A program made the position numbers and the translations under genes. Under the pieces are notes generated by a model. It made no database searches and was not told where the DNA came from. It was given only the letters and a program-made list of their open reading frames with translations. Source: Flavobacterium sp. (GTDB lineage Bacteria > Bacteroidota > Bacteroidia > Flavobacteriales > Flavobacteriaceae). Taken from it: 64,000 nucleotides of DNA. Each line of letters starts with the position of its first letter. The stretch's first letter is position 1. Location of the stretch: the NCBI RefSeq assembly GCF_027484945.1, contig NZ_JAIXRZ010000028.1, forward strand, positions 1 through 64,000, read 5' to 3'. This document shows, piece by piece, positions 8,471 to 17,080 of this stretch.

Positions 8471-8562
8471 AGGTTTTAATTTATGGTTCTACAAATTAGA
8501 ACTCTAAAGTTAAAAAAAGTTTAATGCAATTTCAAAAAATTTTTACACAATAGGGAATGTTG

Positions 8563-8570
8563 TATCTTTG
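8563..8570 (+). promoter_or_regulatory. -7 box TATCTTTG of the polyprenyl synthase
   Basis: An exact TAnnTTTG match ending six bases before the ATG at 8577. It covers the upstream in-frame TTG at 8568, so that codon cannot be the start if this is the promoter. Confidence 0.68.
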
Positions 8571-8576
8571 AGGGCA

Positions 8577-9554
8577 ATGAATATTACGGCACAAATAAAA
8601 CAGCCTATCCAAGATGAGATGGAACTTTTCGAGAAGAAGTTCCGAGAAGCGATGTCATCGCAAGTTGCTCTGCTCAATCGAATTACCTACTATATCGTTA
8701 ACCGCAAGGGCAAACAAATGCGCCCGATGTTTGTCTTTCTAACTGCCAAAATGCTCAATAACGGAAATGTAGAGGAGCGCACCTATCGCGGGGCAAGTGT
8801 GATCGAATTGATTCATACCGCAACTTTAGTGCACGATGATGTTGTTGATGATAGCAACCGCCGCCGTGGTTTTTTTTCCATCAACGCCTTGTGGAAAAAT
8901 AAAATTGCCGTATTAGTAGGGGATTATTTGTTGTCTAAAGGGCTATTGCTTTCAATAGATTATGGTGATTTTGATTTGCTTCGTATTATTTCCGTGGCCG
9001 TTCGCGAAATGAGTGAAGGGGAGTTGTTGCAAATAGAAAAAGCACGGCGTCTGGATATTACCGAGGAAATTTACTACGAAATCATCCGTCAAAAAACGGC
9101 TACTTTGATTGCTGCTTGTTGTGCATTGGGTGCCCGTTCGGTTTCTGATGACGAAGAGGAGGTTGAACGCATGCGCAAGTTTGGCGAACTAATTGGTATG
9201 GCATTTCAAATCAAAGACGATTTGTTTGATTATACTGATGATGCAATAGGTAAACCCACAGGAATTGATATTAAAGAGCAAAAAATGACCCTCCCCTTAA
9301 TTTATGCGCTAAATAATTGCGCACCTTCTGAGAAAAGCTGGTGCATCAATTCAATTAAAAACCACAATAAAGACAAAAAACGGGTAAAAGAAGTTATCCA
9401 ATTTGTTAAAGATAAAAATGGATTGGCCTTTGCCGAACAAAAAATGACTGAATTTAAGCTTGAGGCTTTGGCCTTACTCGAGCATTTTCCTCCTTCAATC
9501 TACAAGGAGAGCCTTGAATTGATGGTAAATTATGTTACTGAACGCAAAAAATAA
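8577..9554 (+). CDS. polyprenyl diphosphate synthase
   Basis: All-helical trans-prenyltransferase that extends farnesyl diphosphate with isopentenyl diphosphate to a long chain, probably for the menaquinone side chain. The first aspartate-rich motif is DDVVDD in LVHDDVVDDSNRRRG and the second is DDLFD in IKDDLFDY. The GKQMRP substrate motif near residue 40 and the KTA motif are also present. Length is 325 residues from the ATG at 8577. A TTG three codons upstream lies in the promoter box and is rejected. Chain length cannot be read from the sequence. It resembles IspB-type octaprenyl/heptaprenyl synthases. Monocistronic. Confidence 0.93.
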   Translation: MNITAQIKQPIQDEMELFEKKFREAMSSQVALLNRITYYIVNRKGKQMRPMFVFLTAKMLNNGNVEERTYRGASVIELIHTATLVHDDVVDDSNRRRGFFSINALWKNKIAVLVGDYLLSKGLLLSIDYGDFDLLRIISVAVREMSEGELLQIEKARRLDITEEIYYEIIRQKTATLIAACCALGARSVSDDEEEVERMRKFGELIGMAFQIKDDLFDYTDDAIGKPTGIDIKEQKMTLPLIYALNNCAPSEKSWCINSIKNHNKDKKRVKEVIQFVKDKNGLAFAEQKMTEFKLEALALLEHFPPSIYKESLELMVNYVTERKK

Positions 9555-9705
9555 GATTTTTAAAGGCGTTTAATTGCAGTAATCAACTGCATATTTTTAT
9601 CATCTTTTCAAAAACAACACGGTAAAGCAGCACAATATTTCTTTGGGACTTCGATTAGATTTCAATTAAATAGTTCCCCCTTTGTATTCTTTGGGATGGA
9701 CTCGA

Positions 9706-9737
9706 AAAAGACGTCTTTGTTGCGGCGTCTTTTTTTG
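9706..9737 (+). terminator. terminator in the gap before dnaG
   Basis: AAAGACG pairs with CGTCTTT around a loop of eleven bases and is followed by more T. It is at the far end of the 214-base gap behind the polyprenyl synthase gene. Nothing else was seen in this gap except AT-rich sequence. Confidence 0.65.
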
Positions 9738-9768
9738 TATTTTTACACGACATTAAAAAAATTTAAGT

Positions 9769-11754
9769 TTGATTACCAAAGAAACTATTGATAAAGTATA
9801 CGATGCCGTTCGTGTTGAGGAGGTGATAGGCGACTATGTCCAACTCAAACGCGCGGGTAGTAATTTCAAGGGTTTGAGTCCGTTTTCAGATGAACGCACA
9901 CCCTCGTTTATGGTTTCGCCGGTTAAACAAATTTGGAAAGATTTCAGTACCGGTAAAGGCGGAAATGCAATCGCTTTTATAATGGAACATGAGCATTTTT
10001 CATATCCCGAAGCCATACGGTATTTAGCCAAAAAATACCAAATTGAAATCGAGGAAACCCAGCGCACCGATGAGGAAAAAGAAGCTTTAAACGAGCGCGA
10101 AAGTATGTTTTTGGTAACTGAGTTTGCCGCACAGTATTTTCAAAAACAATTGACAGAGACCGAAGAAGGAAAGGCTATTGGTGGGACCTATTTCAAAGAG
10201 CGCGGTTTTACAAAAGATACGATACAAAAGTTTGGTTTAGGCTATTCTCCCAATGTTTGGGATGCGTTAACCAAAGAAGCCCAAACGCAAGGATACCAAC
10301 TTGAATTTCTTGAAAAAACAGGACTAACCATTGTTGGTGAGGACAAAATATTTGACCGATTTAAAGGTCGTGTGATGTTTCCCATTCAAAGCATGTCGGG
10401 TCGTGTGTTGGGGTTTGGCGGACGCATTTTAACCAACGATAAAAAAGCAGCCAAATACCTTAATTCGCCCGAAAGTGACTTGTACCATAAAAGTAAAGTG
10501 CTCTATGGTATTTTTCATGCGAAGCAAGCTATAGCCAAAAACGATAATTGTTATTTAGTCGAGGGCTATACCGACGTCATTCAAATGCATCAAACAGGTA
10601 TTGAAAATGTGGTGGCTTCATCGGGAACTGCATTAACGCCCGATCAGATTCGATTGGTAAGTCGTTTAACCAAAAATATAACCGTATTGTTTGATGGCGA
10701 TGCCGCAGGATTGCGCGCTTCGTTACGCGGTATTGATTTGATTTTGGAAGAGGGAATGAACGTAAAAGTCTGTACTTTCCCCGATGGTGATGACCCGGAT
10801 AGTTTTGCAAAAAAGACACCTTTGCACGATTTAATCGCCTATTTGGATACCAATGCCAAAGATTTTATTCAATTTAAGGCGTCATTATTAATGAATGAAG
10901 CCAAAAATGATCCGGTAAAAAAAGCAGAATTGATCCGCGATATGGTGGTTAGTATTGCTAAAATCCCCGACCGTATTAAACGTGAAGTTTACGTTCAAGA
11001 ATGTTCCCGAATCATGGATATTTCTGAAGAGGTCTTGTTTAATACCCTAGCCCAAATGGTTAAAAAAGATTTGGATGCGTTGGGGAAACAACATAAAGAA
11101 GAACAAAAAGCTTTTGAAGTACATCGCAATAATTCATCTACTCAACCTAGTGAGGGAGTCGACATTCAATTGTTATTAGAGCGCAAGATTATAGAGATTC
11201 TTTTATTGTATGGAGATAAAGAAGATGATTTTGAAGATATTTTGATTAAAACCGATGAAAATGGCGAAATGATTGAGGTTAAGGAAGTTAATCGTTACAA
11301 GGTTTTTCACCGTATTTTCTTGAGTTTGCAAGAAGACGAAATTGAATTGGCGCATCCGGGTTTCAAACAAATTTATGACGACGTAATCCAGTATTACCAC
11401 CAAAATGAAATCTTTGAATTAAATCAATATATCGCGCAACTTCCTCTCGAACTTTCCCAAGAAGTCACGGGTATATTGTTGAATGAAGAGCGCGAAGTGC
11501 TCCATAAATGGGAAGCTAAAAACATTTTGGTAAAAGCCAAAGATCAGTCGACAGGTCAATATGTAACCGAAACGATTTTAACCTTGCGTTGGTATTGGGT
11601 CAATCAAATTATTGATGAACTAAAAAAAGAAATCAGTCCGGAGACGGATGGTGATAATTCAGAAACATTGGCATTAATTGTCGATTATTTAGGACTTACC
11701 AATGTTTTTTCCAAAAAACTTGGACGTGTAATCTCAAGGCACCGACTGAATTAA
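9769..11754 (+). CDS. dnaG: DNA primase
   Basis: RNA primer synthesis at the replication fork, working with the DnaB helicase. The N-terminal domain has the CHC2 fold (MVSPVKQIW, then GKGGNAIAF) and a catalytic TOPRIM core follows: EGYTDVI near 265 and DGDAAG near 305. The C-terminal helicase-binding region is present; 661 residues is normal. The four zinc ligands of the CHC2 finger are absent: the usual Cys and His of CPFH are Ser37 and Ser40, and the Cys pair of CFGC is Asp58 and Thr61. The frame opens at a TTG (9769); the in-frame stop at 9754 rules out any upstream ATG. Its stop overlaps the convergent regulator's stop. Confidence 0.95.
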   Translation: MITKETIDKVYDAVRVEEVIGDYVQLKRAGSNFKGLSPFSDERTPSFMVSPVKQIWKDFSTGKGGNAIAFIMEHEHFSYPEAIRYLAKKYQIEIEETQRTDEEKEALNERESMFLVTEFAAQYFQKQLTETEEGKAIGGTYFKERGFTKDTIQKFGLGYSPNVWDALTKEAQTQGYQLEFLEKTGLTIVGEDKIFDRFKGRVMFPIQSMSGRVLGFGGRILTNDKKAAKYLNSPESDLYHKSKVLYGIFHAKQAIAKNDNCYLVEGYTDVIQMHQTGIENVVASSGTALTPDQIRLVSRLTKNITVLFDGDAAGLRASLRGIDLILEEGMNVKVCTFPDGDDPDSFAKKTPLHDLIAYLDTNAKDFIQFKASLLMNEAKNDPVKKAELIRDMVVSIAKIPDRIKREVYVQECSRIMDISEEVLFNTLAQMVKKDLDALGKQHKEEQKAFEVHRNNSSTQPSEGVDIQLLLERKIIEILLLYGDKEDDFEDILIKTDENGEMIEVKEVNRYKVFHRIFLSLQEDEIELAHPGFKQIYDDVIQYYHQNEIFELNQYIAQLPLELSQEVTGILLNEEREVLHKWEAKNILVKAKDQSTGQYVTETILTLRWYWVNQIIDELKKEISPETDGDNSETLALIVDYLGLTNVFSKKLGRVISRHRLN

Positions 11755-12380
11755 ACGATATCCAGCGTTTTCGCTTTATTCACTAAATCAACAAGATTTG
11801 TAACGTTTAATTTTTGCAATAAGCGTAACTTGTAGGTGCTGACTGTCTTTTCGTTTAGGTTTAAAATTTTCGAAATTTCATTATTTTTCTTTCCATCCGA
11901 TAGGTAGCGCAATACTTCGATTTCACGGTTGGATAATTTTCGGTATACACGTTCCGTTTTGTTTTGTTTTGCAATTAAAGCAAGGTTTTTCTTAATGGTG
12001 TCGCTCATCATCACTAAACCTTGATGTACGCGAATTATCGTGGTTCCTAGTGTTTCCAATTTAGACCCTTTGTGTACATAGCCCACTGCACCCGCTTTTA
12101 TTGCATTGGGGGCATAAACTTGTTCATTGAGGTTGGAAAAAACCAAAACCTTGGTGCTGGGAAAGTTTTTGATAATCGCTTTTAATTCGTAAATACTTTT
12201 CAATCCATCGAGTTCTAAATCGATTACCAATACGTTAATCTCGCGATTGCGCAATGCATCGGGTACCATATAAAAACTTCCAACATTGGAAACAACCGAA
12301 ATTTCAGGATGATCTCTAAAATAAGATTTAACACCATAATGAACCACGGGTAAATTATCGGCAAGACAAACTGTAATCAT
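11751..12380 (-). CDS. NarL/FixJ-type response regulator (orphan)
   Basis: An N-terminal receiver domain (1-120) has acidic Asp8, phosphoacceptor Asp54 (LVIDLELDG) and Lys104 (VHKGSK). A LuxR-type helix-turn-helix follows (about 147-205: LSNREIEVLRYLSDGKKNNEI, then KTVSTYKLRLLQKL). The length of 209 residues is typical. No histidine kinase gene is adjacent, so its partner lies elsewhere. The gene sits between dnaG and nadE; its TAA stop and the dnaG TAA stop overlap by four bases on opposite strands, leaving no room for a terminator. The target is unknown. Confidence 0.92.
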   Translation of the reverse strand: MITVCLADNLPVVHYGVKSYFRDHPEISVVSNVGSFYMVPDALRNREINVLVIDLELDGLKSIYELKAIIKNFPSTKVLVFSNLNEQVYAPNAIKAGAVGYVHKGSKLETLGTTIIRVHQGLVMMSDTIKKNLALIAKQNKTERVYRKLSNREIEVLRYLSDGKKNNEISKILNLNEKTVSTYKLRLLQKLNVTNLVDLVNKAKTLDIV

Positions 12381-12426
12381 ACTTAACGTTTTTAGTGGTG
12401 AGTTTATTTATTTTTTAATTCCCTTT

Positions 12427-13233
12427 TTACCGAAATGCTTCCGGAATTAAACATACGGGAATTGGATTCATTTTGTGTTTATTGGCTTGGTTTAAGCGTT
12501 GGTAAATGGAAAACACTTCGCGTTGTCTTCCTTCAAATTCATCCATTTGACATCCTTTGGCCGCTGCTAGCATTGCCCATTCCAATTCATCATAGCTGGC
12601 TCCTAATTGATCTTCGTCAGTTCGGTTATCGCCAAAAAGCCCATCAGTTGGTGCCGCTTGCTGAATGGATTCTGGAATATTTAAAAACGCACCAAGTGCA
12701 TACACATCACTTTTCATTAAATCGGCAATCGGACTAACATCTACACCTCCATCACCGTATTTGGTGTAAAATCCAACCCCAAAATCCTCCACTTTATTTC
12801 CTGTCCCCACCACCAATCGACCATGAATTCCCGCTAAATAATATAAAGTACTCATGCGCAAACGTGCGCGCGTATTGGCCAACGCTAAAAAATAGGCTTT
12901 CTCGTCTTTGCTCGGGGGCACTTCTGTTTTAAAACTTTCAAATATAGGGGTAAGGTCAACTCGCGTTTCGGTTACATTAGGGAATCGTTCCATTAATTGC
13001 GCGATATGTTCTTGGGCCCGATTTACTTGACTTTCTGCTTGATAAATAGGCATTTCTACACACAAAGTTGGTAATCCTGTTTGGGCACAAAGTGTTGAGG
13101 TTACCGCCGAATCTACACCACCCGATATGCCAATGACAAATCCTTGTACGTTTGCTTTTTCAGCATACGACTTGAGCCACGATACGATATGCGCATTGAC
13201 TTGAGCTACTTGAAGCGTGCTAATTTTTGTCAT
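12427..13233 (-). CDS. nadE: NAD+ synthase, ammonia-dependent
   Basis: ATP-dependent amidation of nicotinic acid adenine dinucleotide to NAD, the last step of NAD synthesis. The N-type ATP pyrophosphatase P-loop SGGVDS is at 37-42. The KVEDFGVGF and KYGDGGVDVSPI segments line the substrate site in this family. With 268 residues and no glutaminase domain it should use ammonia. It is divergent from gldB and shares a 187-base promoter region with it. This nadE-gldBC neighbourhood is, from memory, also found in other gliding flavobacteria. Confidence 0.94.
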   Translation of the reverse strand: MTKISTLQVAQVNAHIVSWLKSYAEKANVQGFVIGISGGVDSAVTSTLCAQTGLPTLCVEMPIYQAESQVNRAQEHIAQLMERFPNVTETRVDLTPIFESFKTEVPPSKDEKAYFLALANTRARLRMSTLYYLAGIHGRLVVGTGNKVEDFGVGFYTKYGDGGVDVSPIADLMKSDVYALGAFLNIPESIQQAAPTDGLFGDNRTDEDQLGASYDELEWAMLAAAKGCQMDEFEGRQREVFSIYQRLNQANKHKMNPIPVCLIPEAFR

Positions 13234-13269
13234 TTATTGGGTTGTGCCTAAAAAATCTATTAACTAACG

Positions 13270-13285
13270 TATATTTGCAAAAATA
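13270..13285. promoter_or_regulatory. divergent back-to-back -7 boxes, nadE / gldB
   Basis: TATATTTG (13270-13277, + strand) is directly followed by CAAAAATA (13278-13285), which reads TATTTTTG on the minus strand. Both match TAnnTTTG, giving a near-palindrome. The minus box is 45 bases from the nadE ATG. The plus box is 144 bases from the gldB ATG, so gldB would have a long leader. Confidence 0.55.
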
Positions 13286-13420
13286 TTAATTTATACGAAT
13301 ATTCATACCTTTTCGTTTGTTGTTAATTGATTATGCGATTCTTAATTTTAATTGCACGATCGAAAGGGATCGATAACGAAGGTAAGGTTTTATTTACAAA
13401 CTAAAAATTAAATTTAGGTT

Positions 13421-14389
13421 ATGATACGTAGCGTAGGGTTTTGTATTGCTGTTTTTATGTTTTGGAGTTGTAGCCAAAAATCAAAAATTGAGAAAGAGGT
13501 GGAAGCGATTCCAGTGAAAACCCAATTGGTTCGTTTTGAACAAGCTTTTTATGGGTCACAATCAAGTGATTTACCCCAAATTAAAAAGCAGTTTCCCGAA
13601 TTTTTTCCTTACGAGGTCCCCGATTCGGTTTGGATTAATAAAATGACCAACAAGGATTGGCAAGCTTTATACCGTGCTGTTGAAGCGAAGTATAAAGATT
13701 TTAGCGCTGCGCAAACCGAGATAGAAGATGTGTTTAAACATGTAAAATACTATTTCCCAAAAGTTAAAGAACCTGTAATTTATACTGTAATTGGTGAGAT
13801 GGACAATACCACTAAGGCGATTTATACGAATGATAAGTTGATTGTTTCCTTGGAAATGTATTTGGGCAAAAGTCACCCTTTTTATGCTGGTATTGCACAA
13901 TATATACGCGATAATTTTGAGCCCCGACAGATGATGCCTGATGTGGTTTCGGCTATTGGGTTTCAAGTAATTCCTCAGTCGCGGCATAATGATTTTATTA
14001 GCTTAATGATCGATTCCGGAAAAGAATTGTATCTAAAAGATTTGTTGTTACCGAACTACACCGACGTAGAAAAAATTGGTTATACCGCCGAGCAATTAAA
14101 GTTTTGTCAAGAAAATGAATCCTACATTTGGGAAAATTTCATTCAAAATAAATACCTCTACAGCTCCGATTCGAAGTTGGCCAATCGGTTTATAAATCTG
14201 GCTCCTTTTTCAAAATTTTATTTAGAAATCGACAATGAAACTCCTGGTCGAATTGGACAGTGGGTGGGTTGGCAAATTGTTCGGTCATTTGCAGAAAATA
14301 ACGAAAAAGTTACCCCAAAAGAATTGTTGGCTATGGATGCGCATCGTATCTTTGAAGGGTCAAAATACAAACCAAAGAAAAATGAGTAA
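13421..14389 (+). CDS. gldB: gliding motility lipoprotein GldB
   Basis: Lipoprotein needed for gliding in Flavobacterium johnsoniae. A type II signal peptide ends at Cys17 (FMFWSC). The mature part is one domain of about 300 residues, with the family segments FPEFFPYEVPD, DMPIVSLEMYLG-like LIVSLEMYLGK, and GRIGQWVGWQIV near the C terminus. It is probably anchored in a membrane facing the periplasm. The 322-residue length matches the family. gldC follows with an 8-base overlap, as in other flavobacteria. Its biochemical role is not established. The call is firm from sequence and context. Confidence 0.93.
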   Translation: MIRSVGFCIAVFMFWSCSQKSKIEKEVEAIPVKTQLVRFEQAFYGSQSSDLPQIKKQFPEFFPYEVPDSVWINKMTNKDWQALYRAVEAKYKDFSAAQTEIEDVFKHVKYYFPKVKEPVIYTVIGEMDNTTKAIYTNDKLIVSLEMYLGKSHPFYAGIAQYIRDNFEPRQMMPDVVSAIGFQVIPQSRHNDFISLMIDSGKELYLKDLLLPNYTDVEKIGYTAEQLKFCQENESYIWENFIQNKYLYSSDSKLANRFINLAPFSKFYLEIDNETPGRIGQWVGWQIVRSFAENNEKVTPKELLAMDAHRIFEGSKYKPKKNE

Positions 14390-14720
14390 AAACACCTATA
14401 CATCAGAAATAAAGATCAATGTCGAACTTGATGAAAACCGTATTCCTGAGCAATTGCATTGGACTGCAGAAGACGGTGGGGTAAGCAAAGCCCAAGCCAA
14501 GGCGGTATTGCTTTCCATTTGGGATAGTCAACAAAAAGAGACCTTGCGCATTGATTTGTGGACCAAAGACATGCCTGTAGATGAGATGAAAGTGTTTTTT
14601 CATCAAACACTTGTCGCTTTAGCGGATACCTACCAACGGGCAACGCAAGACGATAAAATGGCCGATACTATGCGCGATTTTACCGAATTTTTTGCAGAAA
14701 AGTTGAACTTGAAAGCTTGA
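14382..14720 (+). CDS. gldC: gliding motility protein GldC
   Basis: A 112-residue soluble protein encoded directly behind gldB. The open frame extends upstream to 14235, inside gldB, but the ATG at 14382 (starts MSKNTYTSEI) gives the family start and overlaps the gldB stop by only 8 bases. No signal peptide is present. The order of features is a beta-rich first half (KINVELDENRIPEQLHW) and a helical second half (MRDFTEFFAEKL). In F. johnsoniae gldC strengthens but is not absolutely required for gliding. It ends 6 bases from the convergent lipoprotein gene, with no terminator between them. Confidence 0.9.
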   Translation: MSKNTYTSEIKINVELDENRIPEQLHWTAEDGGVSKAQAKAVLLSIWDSQQKETLRIDLWTKDMPVDEMKVFFHQTLVALADTYQRATQDDKMADTMRDFTEFFAEKLNLKA

Positions 14721-14726
14721 AAATAG

Positions 14727-15326
14727 TTATTTAACTGAATGTTCGAAAAGGTCTCTAAAAACTTTTCTGTAACTTGATAGTATTAAATTGTTTATTGCAG
14801 GTGAAAATTCGATTTGGTCTCGTGTGCTAGGACTTGTTGAAACAGAACCCGTTGAGGTTTTAGAATACAATAAGATTTCTTTTTTTATGTCATAACATGC
14901 AATGGTAACTTGTACACTGCTATTTTGTGGGTTTGTTCTTTTTGAATTATAGCTTATTGCGCCCACTTCATTAGTTATGATTACTGCCTTTACTTGAATG
15001 AAATAATCCATTGTTGTTCCTAAAGCCAACTGATGTAAGGTTTCTTTAGACATTGAAATTCCAGCTTTTTTTGGAATAATACTTCCTTTTGCAGTAAGTA
15101 ATGTAAAATATCGATCTTTCAATAAATCCTTAAAATTTTCTTGAATTTCAGCATTCAGTTGTCCATAAATTTTGGAAGGGCATTCAATTTCATTGATCAA
15201 CCAATTACCTGTTCTAAAATTAACTCCTCCCGCAGGGCCATTATTAGTTAATGAGAAATGAGGAAAATTACAGCTGTTAAATAGAAAAATAACTGAAAGT
15301 GAAAAAAAGACACGAAAAATAGTCAT
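14727..15326 (-). CDS. hypothetical lipoprotein
   Basis: A 199-residue protein with a lipoprotein signal: hydrophobic core IFRVFFSLSVIFLF, lipobox FNSC and Cys19. The mature domain has alternating helices and strands; a middle stretch (VQVTIACYDIKKEILLYSKTS) is typical of a beta-sheet. I do not recognise the family. It lies between gldC and engB, which are often closer in related genomes as I remember them, so it may be a later insertion; its sequence looks more AT-rich than gldB and engB. It reads in the same direction as engB. Confidence 0.75.
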   Translation of the reverse strand: MTIFRVFFSLSVIFLFNSCNFPHFSLTNNGPAGGVNFRTGNWLINEIECPSKIYGQLNAEIQENFKDLLKDRYFTLLTAKGSIIPKKAGISMSKETLHQLALGTTMDYFIQVKAVIITNEVGAISYNSKRTNPQNSSVQVTIACYDIKKEILLYSKTSTGSVSTSPSTRDQIEFSPAINNLILSSYRKVFRDLFEHSVK

Positions 15327-15344
15327 AGAATCGTATACTATAAT

Positions 15345-15956
15345 TTATAGCGAATTTCTAACATCATTGTTGACCTGTTCAATATAGTTTAAGAGTTCTT
15401 CTCGACCCAAACCGCTTTCAGAAGAAGTAATAAAATACGGAGGCATTTCTTCCCAATTATTGGCTAATAATTTTTTGCGATAGGCAGCTACATTTGACTC
15501 GGCTTTAATGCGTGTAAGTTTGTCTGCTTTAGTGAAAATCAGGCAAAAAGGCACGCCGCTTTCGCCGAGGTAATTAATAAATTCCAAATCGATTTTTTGG
15601 GCTTCCAAGCGAACATCAATCAATACAAAGGCGCAAACCAACTGTTCGCGTTTCTCAAAATAGTCCGTGATAAATTTTTGAAAGGTTTCTTTAGCCGATT
15701 TTGAAACACGGGCATAACCATATCCGGGCAGATCCACTAAAAACCAATTGTGGTTGATTTTAAAGTGGTTTATGAGTTGCGTTTTTCCTGGCCTTCCCGA
15801 TGTTTTTGCCAAATTTTTATGGTTGGTCAACATGTTGATCAATGAAGATTTTCCAACATTGGAACGGCCAATAAAGGCATATTCGGGCAATGGCTCTTGT
15901 GGGCATTTGCTTACTACAGAATTGCTGATTATGAATTCAGCTGTGGTAATTTTCAT
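15345..15956 (-). CDS. engB: ribosome biogenesis GTPase EngB (YihA/YsxC)
   Basis: Small TRAFAC-class GTPase needed for 50S ribosome assembly. G1 is GRSNVGKS (30-37), G3 is DLPGYG (75-80), G4 is TKADK and G5 is SSESG. The switch region [14 protein letters not shown] is characteristic of EngB. The length is 203 residues. Its start codon directly abuts the stop of the alpha/beta hydrolase upstream, so both are one transcription unit. Confidence 0.95.
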   Translation of the reverse strand: MKITTAEFIISNSVVSKCPQEPLPEYAFIGRSNVGKSSLINMLTNHKNLAKTSGRPGKTQLINHFKINHNWFLVDLPGYGYARVSKSAKETFQKFITDYFEKREQLVCAFVLIDVRLEAQKIDLEFINYLGESGVPFCLIFTKADKLTRIKAESNVAAYRKKLLANNWEEMPPYFITSSESGLGREELLNYIEQVNNDVRNSL

Positions 15957-16721
15957 TTACAATTGTTCTTTTTTCAACCAATTTTCCAAGTGTTGGTTGA
16001 ATTCATCCGGACGTTCCATCATCGCAGCATGACCGCATTGATCAATCCAATACAAGTCCGAATTAGGCATTAATTTATGAAACTCTTCGGCCACTTCAGG
16101 AGGTGTTACCTTATCGTTTTTACCCCAAATAATACAGGTTTTAACGTGCATTTTTGGCAAATCTTTTCCCATATTGTGCCGAATTGCACTTTTCGCAATA
16201 GTAAGCGTTTTTAATACTTTAATACGATCGTTTACAATACCAAAAACTTCATCGACTAATTCTTTAGATGCCATTTTAGGATCATAAAAAACATCGGCAG
16301 TTTTATTTCGGATGTATTCATAATCGCCTCGTTTAGGGTAGCTATCGCCCATTGCGCTTTCATAAAGACCAGAACTTCCTGTGATTACTAAGCCAGCAAC
16401 TTTTTCAGGATACATTTTTGTATGGTATAAAGCAATGTGGCCTCCTAAGGAGTTTCCAAGAAGAATGACGCGGTCAAAACCCTTATAGGTAATAAAGTCT
16501 TTTACATATTTAGCAAAAGCTTTAACATTCGTTTTTAAAATGTTTTGGGTGTACAAAGGCAATTCGGGTATAATAACTTTGTAGCCTTTTTTAGAAAAAT
16601 GATCAGCAACCGCTTGAAAGTTGCTTAATCCGCCCATTAATCCATGCAATACTACAATTGGGGTGCCTTCTCCCGCTTCAAAATAGTGGTATTTTCCTTC
16701 GTTTTTTATGCTTACAGCCAT
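15957..16721 (-). CDS. alpha/beta hydrolase
   Basis: A 254-residue cytoplasmic hydrolase of the classical alpha/beta fold. The oxyanion segment is LHGLMGG. The nucleophile elbow is GNSLGG with Ser91, the acid is Asp203 (WGKNDKV) and the base is His231 (QCGHAAM). A cap region lies between about 110 and 170. The substrate is unknown; esterase or C-C hydrolase are both possible. In flavobacteria this hydrolase commonly precedes engB, and here the two genes abut without a gap. Confidence 0.92.
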   Translation of the reverse strand: MAVSIKNEGKYHYFEAGEGTPIVVLHGLMGGLSNFQAVADHFSKKGYKVIIPELPLYTQNILKTNVKAFAKYVKDFITYKGFDRVILLGNSLGGHIALYHTKMYPEKVAGLVITGSSGLYESAMGDSYPKRGDYEYIRNKTADVFYDPKMASKELVDEVFGIVNDRIKVLKTLTIAKSAIRHNMGKDLPKMHVKTCIIWGKNDKVTPPEVAEEFHKLMPNSDLYWIDQCGHAAMMERPDEFNQHLENWLKKEQL

Positions 16722-16747
16722 TGTGAAAGTTCTGTTTTGAATTGTTA

Positions 16748-16755
16748 CAAATATA
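16748..16755 (-). promoter_or_regulatory. -7 box TATATTTG of hydrolase-engB
   Basis: An exact TAnnTTTG match on the minus strand, 26 bases before the ATG. A TTG lies 21 bases further upstream, close to the spacing expected for the -33 element. Confidence 0.62.
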
Positions 16756-16770
16756 GGTGTTTCAAAACAA
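16754..16770 (-). repeat. 17-base motif, copy 1
   Basis: TTGTTTTGAAACACCTA on the minus strand overlaps the hydrolase promoter region. The identical 17 bases recur upstream of rpe at 35567-35583 on the same strand. It may be a regulatory site or chance. Confidence 0.35.
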
Positions 16771-17023
16771 TATTGGCAAGGTGCGTCTTTTATTTAAAAA
16801 TAAACCAATCTAAATAAGTCGTAAGTATAATAGTCAACAGCTAACCCTCCGTAAATCAGCAGCTTTCTTGTTGTATTGAAAAGGTTTTTTGATAAAAATA
16901 TCAGAAAACGAATACCTATTCAAGAGCAGTAGGGTTTAGACTAAAAATGTCCACAATTTCTAAGAGGTTATTAAAAGAAAATAAAATCGCAATACGCTTT
17001 AAAAGCACGTGTTTGCGCATGAA

Positions 17024-17070
17024 GTGGTAAAACTTATTAACAAAGTGGTAGATTGTGGTAAAAAGTGGTA
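17024..17070 (+). promoter_or_regulatory. MraZ-type operator repeats upstream of mraZ
   Basis: GTGGTA occurs at 17024, 17045, 17055 and 17065. The last three are spaced exactly 10 bases apart, and the first is 21 bases (two helical turns) before them. MraZ in other bacteria binds three to four TGGG-type direct repeats with 10-base periodicity in front of its own operon and represses it. The repeats lie just upstream of and into the -33 region of the box at 17081. The remainder of the 393-base gap from 16722 to the mraZ start shows no gene. Confidence 0.72.
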
Positions 17071-17080
17071 AAAAGTTTTA

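Noticed and set aside
13421-14720. gldB-gldC together with the next lipoprotein as one gliding operon
   Set aside because: The lipoprotein gene (14727-15326) is on the opposite strand and shows no similarity to known Gld proteins.
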